DNA from: Calothrix sp. NIES-4105
GTDB taxonomy: Bacteria; Cyanobacteriota; Cyanobacteriia; Cyanobacteriales; Nostocaceae
Length of the DNA: 64,000 nt
Direction: 5' to 3'
Assembly: GCF_002368415.1 (NCBI RefSeq)
Contig: NZ_AP018291.1
Span: 186,001-250,000 of the forward strand
Shown here: positions 8,766 through 18,905 of the stretch, piece after piece
Layout of the letters: each line of letters starts with the position of its first letter
Position numbering within the stretch: the stretch's first letter is position 1
Program-made: the position numbers and the translations under genes
Notes under the pieces: generated by a model
What the model was told of the DNA's origin: nothing
The model's input: only the letters and a program-made list of their open reading frames with translations
Database searches by the model: none

Positions 8766-11507
8766 TTAAAGCCAACTACCAATAATCACAAACGGCGCCC
8801 AAAACTTAGGGTTTTTATACTGGATGTTAATATCTTGGGTAGTTGGCAGTTCTTTTGCTTTAATCATTTTTATTTGTGCTTGACGCAGTGCTTCAGCAAT
8901 ACTAATGTTTGAGTTACGGTAGTTGGTGTAAAATTCTTTAATTAACTGAGATGTTGATTCATCTTGAATGTTCCATAACGATGCCAGCGCGCTTTTAACG
9001 CCAACTTGTAATGCTATTCCTGCTAATCCTAAAGTAGAACGGTCATCTCCAACAGCAGTTTGACATGCAGTTAATGTTATAAGTTCTACGGCACTTGATT
9101 TATTATTGACTTGACGAAGCGCAGCTTCGAGTTGATTTATTGTGAGTTTATTATTATTACCAGTGACGATGAATGTATCTTCAGGTATTGTACCAAATTG
9201 TGCGTGGCTGGCAATGTGAATTACAGGGTAAACGGTTTTATCTAATGCTTTTTGAAAACGCGCGGAAATGAAATCTTTATTAATGAGTGGAGTATTATTA
9301 GGGAATATACGTTTAACTTCGTTAATTTCCGAAGTCACATATCGTAGTGCGTCATAATCTTTTTTATCGACATTAGCTTTCTCAGTTAAACCTAAAATTA
9401 GCGCGCGTTGGGCATCACGACGTGCTTTACTTGGAGTAAGACGCAGACTAGGAGTTGTTGCAATTGCGTAATTTTCAACTAGGTATTGATTAGTTTCACG
9501 GTTATACAGTGCTGCCATTGGTATACTTCGCAAAAAACCATCTTGAATAAAGATAAGTGTTTTAATGTTGTTTGGAATATTGTCAACAAAGGGACTAATT
9601 ATCCAATCATAGAGTTTTGCTGCGTGTGTAGTGTCAAAATTAACAGCTTCCTCACCTTCCTTCAAGCTTTGACGAAATGCCTCTACTTCTTGACGAAGAG
9701 TTTGACTATCAACAAATTGATCTTTTTCTTGATTTTTATCTTTAATCCAAGCCAGTCTTGTTTCTATTTCTTTGTTACTTGGGTTGAATATTCGTAAAAG
9801 TATGGCTGTACCTTTATCTAAAATAATCGAGCTAAAAACAGCGGTATTCGCATCGAGTAACTCATCAACTTTTTTAGGTGATAAAGCATTTATAATACAA
9901 TCATTACCAAAGAAATTTTGTAATTCTGCAAGTTTTAAGGAATCAACAGTTTCAATTGCACTTGATAACTCTTTTTTTTGCTGTTTCAATTCTAACGTTG
10001 GCTGTTGGGCTACATCAAGTCTTTGCTCTGCTAACTCGCGATATAGTGGTTCAACGACATCTCGAAAGTCTAATTGTACATCGCGTTTCGCACTAAGAAT
10101 ATCACTGCGGATAGCTTCAAGCGTATCGAAAGCGCGCTGATAGGCAGCAGTTGCTTCTAATTTTTTACCTTGGACGTTCAAAATTCGTCCGTTTTGCCAC
10201 TCCCACAAATACGCACTATCTTTTGCTGCTGTGTTTTGATCAGCTGCTATCAGTGCTTGATAAGTATATTTCAGTGCTTGTGTATAGTCTTTTTGGCATT
10301 CCCAATAATGCCCTAATGAGCCATTTGCAAACGATTCAGCGCGCGCGTTTTTTATTCTCTTACTGATTATTACTGCATTTTCAAGTAATTTTAAAGACTC
10401 TTGTCTTGATAATTTTGAAGGCGCCAGACATTGCGTTAAAGGAGAGGTAACGCGATTTTGAGACAGGGTTGCTAAATCAACAGTAGCATATACTTTATAA
10501 GATGCATTACTGAGTTGGGGGAGTAATGCAACTGCTTGGGCTATTGCTGTATCAATATCTTTAGTCGAAAAATTCTTTTCTTGTGTACGATACCCTAAGT
10601 GAATCAAGTTTAGTAAAGACCGCATTTGACTTGATTTATCTTGAAGTACGTTCGCGCGTTGCAGACTCGCTTGAAAATAATCGCGCGCAATTTGGTTATC
10701 GCGTATTGCATTCAAAGCAAACTCTTTTTCTTTGGGTACTCGACTTTGTTTCGCAGATTCGGCATAAAGGTTCCAGCGTGCAGCATTGCTTGCATATGCA
10801 TTTCCCAAACTGTTTAAGACCGACACTTCATACTCAGGTTGTGGAATTTGCTGCGCTCCCTTTAAATATTCAATCGCAATGCTATATTTTCCTGCAAGTC
10901 GATATGCTTCACCCAATGTTCCCAGTGCAGCTACCTTTCCAAGCTTATCGTTGTGCTTTTGAGCTAGTACAAAAGCACTTTGGTCACGGCATTGTGGTAA
11001 GAAGCTAGATTTTGCATTCGCTTCAGGTTCTACCGCTATTACTCCACAAACTAAAGAAATAGCTTTATTTGGCTGTCCAACACTGTTATATATTTGTGCT
11101 AGTTCGGTTTGCATTCTTCCGACTTGTTGTAAATCAGGCGCCGTTTGGTAGTAAGCAATTGCAGTTTCAAAGGCGCCGATAGCTTGTGAAGTTGCCCCTA
11201 ACTGTTGATATGCGCGCGCTAAGTTCTCGCTAACTACTGCTGTATTCTTTATATTATTAGTTTTTTTATATTCGCTTAAGGCTGTATTCCATAATTCGAT
11301 GGCGCCTTGAAAATCCCCTACCTTATATTTTTCAACACCCGTGCGTACTTGCTGGCTAGCAACTGTCAAGGCAGTAACTGCATCGCCAATATTAACACCT
11401 CCCCAGTTTGGAGCAAGGGTAAGACATATTAGCAACGTTAGTAGAAACAGTAATTTGATTGCGCGGCGCCGACTTCGTTGATAAAACTTAAACACAAAAA
11501 ACCCCAC
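8766..11507 (-). CDS. TPR-repeat protein with C-terminal CHAT (caspase-like) peptidase domain
   Basis: 913 residues. An N-terminal hydrophobic segment (about 15-35, LLFLLTLLICLTLAPN) suggests membrane anchoring or export. TPR repeats occupy about residues 45-480 (KVGDFQGAIELWNTALSEY and following). The CHAT domain spans about 620-910 with both caspase-fold catalytic residues: His768 in HIASHAQFGT and Cys815 in LTACQTAVGDD, plus SLWNIQDEST. It is likely an active cysteine peptidase; substrates are unknown. Divergent from the secretion genes and convergent with the DUF928 gene, it belongs to the same island. Confidence 0.92.
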   Translation of the reverse strand: MGFFVFKFYQRSRRRAIKLLFLLTLLICLTLAPNWGGVNIGDAVTALTVASQQVRTGVEKYKVGDFQGAIELWNTALSEYKKTNNIKNTAVVSENLARAYQQLGATSQAIGAFETAIAYYQTAPDLQQVGRMQTELAQIYNSVGQPNKAISLVCGVIAVEPEANAKSSFLPQCRDQSAFVLAQKHNDKLGKVAALGTLGEAYRLAGKYSIAIEYLKGAQQIPQPEYEVSVLNSLGNAYASNAARWNLYAESAKQSRVPKEKEFALNAIRDNQIARDYFQASLQRANVLQDKSSQMRSLLNLIHLGYRTQEKNFSTKDIDTAIAQAVALLPQLSNASYKVYATVDLATLSQNRVTSPLTQCLAPSKLSRQESLKLLENAVIISKRIKNARAESFANGSLGHYWECQKDYTQALKYTYQALIAADQNTAAKDSAYLWEWQNGRILNVQGKKLEATAAYQRAFDTLEAIRSDILSAKRDVQLDFRDVVEPLYRELAEQRLDVAQQPTLELKQQKKELSSAIETVDSLKLAELQNFFGNDCIINALSPKKVDELLDANTAVFSSIILDKGTAILLRIFNPSNKEIETRLAWIKDKNQEKDQFVDSQTLRQEVEAFRQSLKEGEEAVNFDTTHAAKLYDWIISPFVDNIPNNIKTLIFIQDGFLRSIPMAALYNRETNQYLVENYAIATTPSLRLTPSKARRDAQRALILGLTEKANVDKKDYDALRYVTSEINEVKRIFPNNTPLINKDFISARFQKALDKTVYPVIHIASHAQFGTIPEDTFIVTGNNNKLTINQLEAALRQVNNKSSAVELITLTACQTAVGDDRSTLGLAGIALQVGVKSALASLWNIQDESTSQLIKEFYTNYRNSNISIAEALRQAQIKMIKAKELPTTQDINIQYKNPKFWAPFVIIGSWL

Positions 11508-11914
11508 AAACCAGGAATTTATAGAAGATTTTAGCTTAATCGCTTAATAAATGTGCAAAACATTGCAATTCTATATAATCTATGACTCAGAAATTTTCTA
11601 TAGATTCAGCCTGCTCTCGTCGGGCTTTGCTCGCAAGTGTGATACAATGCGCGGCTTCAAGAGATGTGGTGAGAAATCCGGGCGAATTTTTGCAATGAGT
11701 TTTTACTACATGTCAATACATTTTTGTGCAATCTTAGTTACATTTTTTAGTTGCTATCACGTCAAAATGGGCATAATACTCTGCATCAAATGTGAATGAA
11801 ATACATTTTTATTTCCTTTAATCTATAAGTTATAGAAACAGTTAATCGATTCAAAACCAAAGAGTTGATGATGTTTCTTTTGAAAACCAATCTATCTTAA
11901 ATCAGGAGTTCATT
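11508..11914. other. Intergenic region between the divergent CHAT and leader-peptide genes
   Basis: About 400 bp that should hold the promoters of both divergent units. An 82-codon frame (11551-11799) is not convincing: no clear ribosome site, Cys/Phe-rich composition and no domain. I see no RNA gene or repeat here. Confidence 0.4.
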
Positions 11915-12190
11915 GTGAAAAATACACAAAACACCTCAATGTTTACCGAAATCACATCAGAAGAAGCTGCAAATGTTAATGGAGGTTATTCTTTAGGTGG
12001 CTATGATTTCCAGGGAAGTTACTATGCTCCTGGTATTGCGGGATTATTTGACCCAAACACTTATTATGGGCATTTAAACTATTTTAGCAACTTGTTTGCT
12101 TATAGTGGTTTTGCTGCTTTTGATCAAGGTGGTTCATTGGGTTTACTTAATCATCAGCTTGGCATAGCTGGTTCTTTAAGCAACTTCTAA
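11915..12190 (+). CDS. Double-glycine leader peptide precursor (bacteriocin/RiPP-like)
   Basis: 91 residues from a GTG start with a good ribosome site (AGGAG, 6 nt upstream). Residues 1-24 form a classic double-glycine leader, FTEITSEEAANVNGG, with cleavage expected after Gly24. The 67-residue core is rich in Gly, Tyr, Phe, Leu and Asn, has no Cys and few charges, and is thus unlike lanthipeptide cores. The next gene encodes a C39-peptidase ABC exporter, which cleaves exactly such leaders, followed by an HlyD adaptor. The product is probably exported unmodified or slightly modified; no tailoring enzyme is adjacent. Its role (bacteriocin, signal or surface peptide) is unknown. Confidence 0.85.
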   Translation: MKNTQNTSMFTEITSEEAANVNGGYSLGGYDFQGSYYAPGIAGLFDPNTYYGHLNYFSNLFAYSGFAAFDQGGSLGLLNHQLGIAGSLSNF

Positions 12191-12202
12191 GCAATTTAGT
12201 AC

Positions 12203-12227
12203 AGAAGGTGGGCGCTACCCACCTTCT
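12203..12227 (+). terminator. Hairpin between precursor gene and exporter gene
   Basis: Perfect 10-bp inverted repeat AGAAGGTGGG / CCCACCTTCT with a 5-nt loop, 13 nt after the precursor stop. No T-run follows, so it is more likely an mRNA-stabilising or attenuating hairpin that raises precursor over exporter expression than a full terminator. Confidence 0.65.
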
Positions 12228-12274
12228 CAACAAAACTTTAAATATTAGGTAAAGCTATCAAAGCTTTTTAGCTT

Positions 12275-14425
12275 ATGAAATACGCGCATGTTTTACAACA
12301 TAATGAAGATGATTGCGGCGCCGCTTGTTTAGCTACAATTACTAAACATTATGGTCGCAACATCACTATTAATCATATACGTGAAGCTGTAGGTACAGGG
12401 CAAACTGGTACGACGCTATTAGGTTTAAAACAAGGCGCCGAAGTTTTAGGGTTTAATGCTCGTACAGCTAAAACATCACCAGAAATTGTTAACAATATTA
12501 ATCAGGCGCCATTACCTGCAATTATTCATTGGAAAGGTCATCACTGGGTTGTATTATATGGCGAAAAGGGTAAAAAATGCGTAATAGCTGACCCTGCTGT
12601 TGGTATTCGCTATTTATCAAAACGCGAATTAGCACAAGGTTGGTCAGATTGGGTAACTTTACTGTTAGAACCTGACGCAAATCGTTTCTTTGTCGAACGG
12701 GATGTCAAGATTGGAGGTTTCGGTAGATTTATTCAGCGTACTTGGGGTTATCGTAATTTACTATTTCAAGTGCTGCTGTTAAATGTTGTATTGGGTCTAT
12801 TATCACTTGCCTCACCGTTTTTGATGCAGATTCTGACCGATGATGTGTTAGTACGTGGTGATACTAAGTTACTGGGAACGGTAGCAATAGCTGTTGCGGT
12901 TATCACTTTTGTTGGGAGTTCTTTAGGGTTTGTACAGTCTAATTTAATTGCAAATTTTGCCCAGCGTTTAGAGTTAGGGTTAGTACTAGAGTTTGGACGG
13001 AAGATTTTACGCTTACCTTTAAGTTACTACGAAGCGCGCCGCAGTGGAGAAATTACCAGTCGTTTGCAGGATGTACGGGAGATAAACCAGCTAGTATCGC
13101 AGGTTGTTGTTGGTTTACCTAGCCAATTTTTCATTGCAGTTATATCGTTAGGTTTTATGACCTTTTATAGCTGGAAGCTGACTGTTGCTAGCATATGTTT
13201 TGCTTTTGTTATGACACTATCAACACTAATATTTCAACCGACACTCCAGCAAAAGACACGCAGTTTATTAGTAACTGATGCAGAAAACCAAGGTGTGCTT
13301 GTTGAGACATTCAAAGGCGCTCTAACACTTAAAACTACTACCGCAGAAGGACAATTTTGGGAAGAATTTCAAACGCGCTTCAGTCGAATCACACGTTTGT
13401 CTTTAGGTACGATTCAAATTGGCATTATAAATCATACTTTCTCCGGTTTAGTTTCAAGTATTGGTGGAGTTGCGTTACTGTGGTTTGGAGGTTTATTAGT
13501 AGTTAATCCCGCTGAAAACCTCAGCATTGGTCAATTATTAGCGTTCAAGGCAATGACCGATAACTTTTTGGGATTCATCAGTACTATTGTAAAATTTATC
13601 GATGAATTCACGCGCGTTAAAACTGCAACTCAACGTCTGACAGAAGTTATCGATGCAACTTCAGAAAACAATAGCGACAATACCAAAGCTGTTGTGACTA
13701 TATCTGGAGATGATGAAATTAATTGCAATCACGTCAATTTCCATTATCCTGGTCGGTTGGAGTTATTGGAAGATTTTTCCTTAACAATACCTGGTGGACA
13801 AGTAGTTGCAATTATTGGTAAATCAGGTTGTGGTAAAAGTTCGTTGGCAAAGCTGATTGCAGGATTGTATACACAGCAGTCAGGTACAATTAGTATTGGA
13901 CTTTACAACCAGCGCGATTTATTATTAGATTGTTTGCGTCAACAAGTAGTTTTAGTTCCTCAAGAAGCGCACTTTTGGAGTCGTTCAATAATTGAAAACT
14001 TCCGTTTAGGTAATCCTGGTGTTAGCTTTGAGCAAATAGTGCGCGCGTGTCAAATTGCAGAAGCAGATGGTTTTATTTGTAGATTACCAGATACTTACCA
14101 AACAGTACTTGGAGAGTTTGGCGCCAATATTTCTGGTGGACAGCGACAAAGATTAGCAATAGCTAGAGCTATAGTGAATAACCCCCCAGTTCTGATTTTA
14201 GATGAATCTACTGCTGGATTAGACCCAGTAAGCGAAATGCAGCTATTAGATACACTTTTAGATCACCGTCGTGGTCAGACTACTATCTTAATCAGTCACC
14301 GTCCAAGAGTTATAAATCGCGCAGATTGGATTGTTTATCTAGAAAATGGCAAAGTTAAATTACAAGGTACTCAACAAGAACTACGCAAAATAGAAGGCGC
14401 CCATCTAGACTTTCTAATCCCCTAA
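12275..14425 (+). CDS. C39-peptidase-containing ABC transporter (PCAT), bacteriocin/RiPP exporter
   Basis: 716 residues. N-terminal C39 peptidase (about 1-135): Q8 and catalytic C14 in EDDCGAACLA, H90 in KGHHWVVLY, D106 in IADPAVG. Six-helix ABC transmembrane domain about 155-440. ATPase domain: Walker A IIGKSGCGKSS near 513, signature ISGGQRQRLAIARA near 618, Walker B VLILDES near 637, H-loop ILISHRP. It removes double-glycine leaders in the cytosol while exporting the core, so the upstream 91-residue peptide is the obvious substrate. It lacks the extra cyclic-nucleotide domain seen in some cyanobacterial exporters. Confidence 0.95.
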   Translation: MKYAHVLQHNEDDCGAACLATITKHYGRNITINHIREAVGTGQTGTTLLGLKQGAEVLGFNARTAKTSPEIVNNINQAPLPAIIHWKGHHWVVLYGEKGKKCVIADPAVGIRYLSKRELAQGWSDWVTLLLEPDANRFFVERDVKIGGFGRFIQRTWGYRNLLFQVLLLNVVLGLLSLASPFLMQILTDDVLVRGDTKLLGTVAIAVAVITFVGSSLGFVQSNLIANFAQRLELGLVLEFGRKILRLPLSYYEARRSGEITSRLQDVREINQLVSQVVVGLPSQFFIAVISLGFMTFYSWKLTVASICFAFVMTLSTLIFQPTLQQKTRSLLVTDAENQGVLVETFKGALTLKTTTAEGQFWEEFQTRFSRITRLSLGTIQIGIINHTFSGLVSSIGGVALLWFGGLLVVNPAENLSIGQLLAFKAMTDNFLGFISTIVKFIDEFTRVKTATQRLTEVIDATSENNSDNTKAVVTISGDDEINCNHVNFHYPGRLELLEDFSLTIPGGQVVAIIGKSGCGKSSLAKLIAGLYTQQSGTISIGLYNQRDLLLDCLRQQVVLVPQEAHFWSRSIIENFRLGNPGVSFEQIVRACQIAEADGFICRLPDTYQTVLGEFGANISGGQRQRLAIARAIVNNPPVLILDESTAGLDPVSEMQLLDTLLDHRRGQTTILISHRPRVINRADWIVYLENGKVKLQGTQQELRKIEGAHLDFLIP

Positions 14426-14437
14426 AGGTAATTAACT

Positions 14438-15880
14438 ATGGTTAGCATCCACAACTCTAATAACGTCCATCCATCTCAAATCAAAAATATCTTGCAGCAA
14501 AATCCGCAATCAACCACTGATTTACCAATAGTTAGCAGCGATGATTTTGTTCCTCCAGTAAATCGCTGGATATCAACGAGCGGATTCTTCTTAGCAGGTG
14601 CAATGGCAACTACAGTCATGCTAGCATCAGTCATCAAATATAATGTGACAGTTAAAGCTAGTGCAACAGTACGCCCTACAGGAGAAGTGCGGTTAGTGCA
14701 ACCAGAAATAGAGGCAAGTGTGAAAAGTATCGAAGTAAAAGAAAACCAAATTGTAAAGCAAGGTGATGTAATCGCGCGTCTTAATGATGAGCAATTACAA
14801 ATTAAAAAAAGTCAGTTACAAGGTAATATTCAGCAAATTAACTTACAAATCGTGCAAATCGATGCTCAAATCAAAACTTTAAAAACGCAACTTTCAGCTG
14901 AGTCACGTGTAAATCAGCGTTCTGTTTTATCTGCACAAGCTGATTTAGCGCGCAATCAAAAAGAATATAGTGAACGACAGGCAACGACAAACAGTGAATT
15001 ACTCTCTTCTGAAGCTAGTTTACAAAAAGCCAAAGTTGATTGGCAAAAAGCCAAGGCTGATTTAGCATTTGCAAATCGGGATAAATTGCGATATCAATCA
15101 TTAGTGCAAGTAGGTGCAATTTCCAAACGTGATTTTGACCAAAAACAAGTAGCAGCAGAGCAAGCAAATTCGATAGTAGACGCAGAAGCCAAAACTATCG
15201 AAATTGCCCAAGCTAAGGTAAAAGCAGCCAAAGCCACACTTAATCCAACCCAAGCTACAATTACAATCGCACAACAACGCATTGTCCAAGAGCAAGCCAA
15301 GGGAGAAGCAACAATTGCTACATTAAATAAAGAGCAACAGGGTTTATTACAGCGGCGCTCAGAAACACAAAACCAGCTACAGCAAACTCAAAAAGAACTT
15401 CAACAAATTTGGCGCCAGCTACAAAGTAGTGTAATTCGTGCTACTAGTGATGGAGTCATCCTAAAGTTGAATTTACGCAATCCCAATCAAGTTGTACGTC
15501 CAAGTGAAGCAGTTGCAGAAATTGCTCCCAGCAATGCACCCTTGGTAGTTAAAGCAATGATTCCTCCCGGTGAAATTCAAAAAGTAGGAGTTGGGAACAA
15601 AGTACAAATGCGCGTCGAAGCCTGTTCCTATCCTGATTATGGTACTCTCAACGGTATCATCAAAACGATTTCGCCAGACGCTATTACACCTTCAGGTGCG
15701 GCTAATACTCAAAATAGTTACTTTGAAGCTACAATTCAACCGGAAAAACTCACTTTTGGTAATAGTCGGCGCCAGTGCCAGCTACAATCAGGTATGCAAG
15801 CAAAAGCCGATATTATCTCGAAAGAAGACACAGTGTTACGGTTTATTTTGCGTAAAGCCCGATTGTTAACAGATTTGTAA
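14438..15880 (+). CDS. HlyD-family periplasmic adaptor (membrane fusion protein)
   Basis: 480 residues. One membrane helix at about 45-70 (SGFFLAGAMATTVMLASVIK), a biotinyl-lipoyl-like domain (VKENQIVKQGDVIARLNDEQ), a long coiled coil (about 110-310, Gln/Ala/Lys-rich) and a C-terminal beta domain (VIRATSDGVILKLNL). It would bridge the ABC exporter and an outer-membrane channel. No TolC gene is adjacent, so a chromosomal TolC homologue must complete the type I system. It starts 12 bp after the exporter gene, clearly in the same operon. Confidence 0.93.
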   Translation: MVSIHNSNNVHPSQIKNILQQNPQSTTDLPIVSSDDFVPPVNRWISTSGFFLAGAMATTVMLASVIKYNVTVKASATVRPTGEVRLVQPEIEASVKSIEVKENQIVKQGDVIARLNDEQLQIKKSQLQGNIQQINLQIVQIDAQIKTLKTQLSAESRVNQRSVLSAQADLARNQKEYSERQATTNSELLSSEASLQKAKVDWQKAKADLAFANRDKLRYQSLVQVGAISKRDFDQKQVAAEQANSIVDAEAKTIEIAQAKVKAAKATLNPTQATITIAQQRIVQEQAKGEATIATLNKEQQGLLQRRSETQNQLQQTQKELQQIWRQLQSSVIRATSDGVILKLNLRNPNQVVRPSEAVAEIAPSNAPLVVKAMIPPGEIQKVGVGNKVQMRVEACSYPDYGTLNGIIKTISPDAITPSGAANTQNSYFEATIQPEKLTFGNSRRQCQLQSGMQAKADIISKEDTVLRFILRKARLLTDL

Positions 15881-15934
15881 CATAAATATCTAATAACAGG
15901 GTGATATGCTCTATAAAAAGGGAGCTGCATTATT

Positions 15935-18763
15935 GTGATTAAAACTTTAAGTAGTCAGTATTGGCATTTGGGTTTAGTTGGTATGCTGGCTTTAGGCGCC
16001 GTAATCACTTATGCAGACTCAGCAGACGCTCAGAGTAAAATTGTTCCAGATACCACACTTGGTGCTGAAAATTCTGGAATTGTGCCTTTAGACGCTTCTG
16101 GTTTACCTATTGATGTTATTGATGGCGGCGCCTTGAGAGGAAGTAACTTATTTCATAGCTTTACAGAGTTTAATGTTGCTGAACTTAGAGCGGCTTATTT
16201 CCGTAACCCTAGTAATGATATCCAAAATATTCTCGCGCGCGTCACTGGCAATAACCGCTCAGAAATTTTGGGTACTTTGGGCATTTTTAACGCCACGGAT
16301 GTTACATCCAATCCCAACCTGTTTTTAATTAATCCCAACGGGATTATCTTTGGTAAAGATGCTAGTTTGGATGTAGGTGGTTCGTTTGTGGCAACTACAG
16401 CCAATGCTGTTCAACTTGGTAGTACAGGATTATTTAGCGCGTCTGAACCTGAAAAGAGCAATCTATTGGCAATTAATCCATCAGCTTTCCTCTTCAGTGC
16501 TATTTCAGCACAACCAATTATTAACCGTTCTACTGCAACCACGACATTGTTTGGAGATTATAACTTTGGGCTTTTGGTTCCAGAGGCTAAAAGTTTCTTG
16601 CTGCTGGGTGGTGATGTCAAATTAGATGGTGGGCTAATAGCAGCTTCGGGTGGTCGAATCGAATTAGGTGGAGTGGTCGGTCAGGGAGTAATAGGATTAG
16701 ACTTTGATGACAATAATCCCAAGTTAAGTTTTCCAGATAATGTAGCTCGCTCTGATTTATCATTTGCCAATGGAGCAACAGTCTCTACCAACGGTAATGG
16801 CGCCGGCACTGTACAGTTGTACGGCAACCGTGTCATGCTTACCGATGCTTCAAAAATCCTATCAATAACGTTAGGTTCAACACCTGGGAAAGAAGTTGTA
16901 ATTAATGCTAACCATCTCACAATTCAAGATGGGTCAAACATATCTGTTAGTACAGCAGGTCAGGGACAGGGAGGTAATTTACGCATTATTGCACCAGATT
17001 CAGTAAAAGTAATCGGTGTTACAGAAAATGAGCAGTCTTCCAGTGGTGTATTTGTACGAACGCAAGGCGATGTAGCAGCAGGAAACATCCAGATAGAGAC
17101 TGGTAAGTTAACAATTCAGGATGGAGCAGTAGTATCAGCAGATACTTCCGGTGGAGGAAATGCGGGAAACATAACTATTCGAGCTTCCAAAGTAGAAGTG
17201 ATTGGAGCATCCACCAACAATCAGCTCCTAAGCACCATATCAACTCAGGTTAATCGAAGAGCAAGTGGAAATGGAGGAAATCTAACAGTAACAACTGGGC
17301 AGTTGATTGTTAGAGATGGGGGACAAGTAATAACGGGAACTTTAGGTCAGGGACTAGGAGGTACTTTGACCATAGCTTCAGATTCTGTTGAATTGTTGGG
17401 CGCAACACCCAATAAACAGGATATTAGTCGTCTGATTACGCAAACAGAAGGTTTATTTGCTGCTGGAGACTTGACAATCACAACTGAGCGAATGTCTATT
17501 CGAGATGGGGCGCAAATATCAACTGCTACCCTTGGTGCGGGAAGGGGGGGAAGCGTAAATATAAATGCTTCAGACTCTGTAGAGTTAGGTGGAACTATAA
17601 CTCTTGCAAACGGTGCGCTCGGTTTTGGAGGGATAGTTACTCAAGCTTTTAATATTGGGGACGCTGGAAACATAACAATTAAAACTGGTGAGTTGAGTGT
17701 TCGCGATGGCTCACAAGTATCGGCTGATACTATCGGTGTTGGAAATGCTGGAGATATAGGGATTATAGCCAAAAAATTAATAGTTGAAGGAGGAGCGCAA
17801 GTATCCGCTTCCACAATGGGTTTAGGAAAAGGAGGAAGTTTAACGATTAATGTAAAAGAAGTGGAAGTGATTGGAAGAACGAACGGAAGTAGGCGATTTG
17901 CGAGCCTTTTGACAACACAATCTGGTGATTTTGCGACTCAAACTCCTGAACAAAATACAGGAAGCGGCTCTGCCGGGAATTTGACAATTTTGGCTGAGAA
18001 GTTAAGTGTTCGAGATGGGGCACAAATATCAACAAGAACCTTTAGTCGGGGAAGGGGAGGAAGTTTAATTATTAATATAAGTAACACCCTACAGGCTAAT
18101 AATGGAGTAATCTCAGCTAACTCTGCTCAAACTTCCGGAGGTAACATTACAATTACTGCTCAAGATATCCGTTTGCGTAACAACAGCAACATTCTAACTA
18201 ATAGTGGTGGAGGTGATGGCGGTAATATTAGCCTTGATGCTAATACTATAATTGCCCTTGAAAATAGTGATATCCTGGCGTTTGCACCTTCAGGCACAGG
18301 TGGCAATATTACATTTAATACGCGCGCTTTTCTCAGTTCTCCCCTTTATCGCTCAACCCAGTCCGCAACTGATGCTGCGACCCTTGAGGCACTAAGGCGC
18401 AATAATCGTGTAGATGTAAACGCTAGCGGTGCAGTTTCTGGAACCATTTCTGGAGTGCCTGATATTACCTTTTTACAAAACAGCCTTACAGATTTACAGC
18501 AAAATCCTATCGATACCAGCGCGCTTATTGCCAACAGTTGCATAGCCCGCAGCAGTACAAAAGAAGGCTCTTTCACCATAGTAGGTGCTGGAGGTTTACC
18601 TTATCGTCCAGGTGATGCATCACCTTCAACCTTTACTATCGGTCAGGTTCGAGAAGTAGAAGCAACATCTCATCCTTGGAAAAAAGGCGCCCAAATTATA
18701 GAACCATCTGGCGTGTATCAACTTGCGAATGGACAATTAGTCATGAGTCGTGAATGCAGTTGA
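15935..18763 (+). CDS. Filamentous haemagglutinin N-terminal (TPS) domain protein, TpsA-like
   Basis: 942 residues from a GTG start. Signal peptide (LGLVGMLALGAVITYADSADAQ), then the TPS secretion domain (about 35-180) with the family motifs GSNLFHSFTEFNV and NPNLFLINPNGIIFG. The rest is a right-handed beta-helix built from imperfect repeats (SVRDGAQISTRTFSRG, LTIQDGAVVSADTSGGG). The end, CIARSSTKEGSFTIVGAGGL, is the usual C-terminal motif of cyanobacterial TpsA-like proteins. It would be secreted through the outer membrane by the TpsB protein at 21949-23688. A role in adhesion or the cell surface is inference. Confidence 0.93.
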   Translation: MIKTLSSQYWHLGLVGMLALGAVITYADSADAQSKIVPDTTLGAENSGIVPLDASGLPIDVIDGGALRGSNLFHSFTEFNVAELRAAYFRNPSNDIQNILARVTGNNRSEILGTLGIFNATDVTSNPNLFLINPNGIIFGKDASLDVGGSFVATTANAVQLGSTGLFSASEPEKSNLLAINPSAFLFSAISAQPIINRSTATTTLFGDYNFGLLVPEAKSFLLLGGDVKLDGGLIAASGGRIELGGVVGQGVIGLDFDDNNPKLSFPDNVARSDLSFANGATVSTNGNGAGTVQLYGNRVMLTDASKILSITLGSTPGKEVVINANHLTIQDGSNISVSTAGQGQGGNLRIIAPDSVKVIGVTENEQSSSGVFVRTQGDVAAGNIQIETGKLTIQDGAVVSADTSGGGNAGNITIRASKVEVIGASTNNQLLSTISTQVNRRASGNGGNLTVTTGQLIVRDGGQVITGTLGQGLGGTLTIASDSVELLGATPNKQDISRLITQTEGLFAAGDLTITTERMSIRDGAQISTATLGAGRGGSVNINASDSVELGGTITLANGALGFGGIVTQAFNIGDAGNITIKTGELSVRDGSQVSADTIGVGNAGDIGIIAKKLIVEGGAQVSASTMGLGKGGSLTINVKEVEVIGRTNGSRRFASLLTTQSGDFATQTPEQNTGSGSAGNLTILAEKLSVRDGAQISTRTFSRGRGGSLIINISNTLQANNGVISANSAQTSGGNITITAQDIRLRNNSNILTNSGGGDGGNISLDANTIIALENSDILAFAPSGTGGNITFNTRAFLSSPLYRSTQSATDAATLEALRRNNRVDVNASGAVSGTISGVPDITFLQNSLTDLQQNPIDTSALIANSCIARSSTKEGSFTIVGAGGLPYRPGDASPSTFTIGQVREVEATSHPWKKGAQIIEPSGVYQLANGQLVMSRECS

Positions 18764-18905
18764 GTGCAATAGTTCTAAAAATGCACTTTTGTGTAAATTT
18801 CTTAGCACAAGTAGTCAAATAATTAATTGTTAACTTTCTGTATTGTCTAAAGTAAGTCAAATATTTTACCCATAATCGGGCTTTAGATAATAAGGATGCA
18901 ACAAT

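Noticed and set aside
11551-11799. 82-codon frame upstream of the leader-peptide gene
   Set aside because: Cys/Phe-rich random-like composition, no ribosome site, overlaps the expected promoter region.
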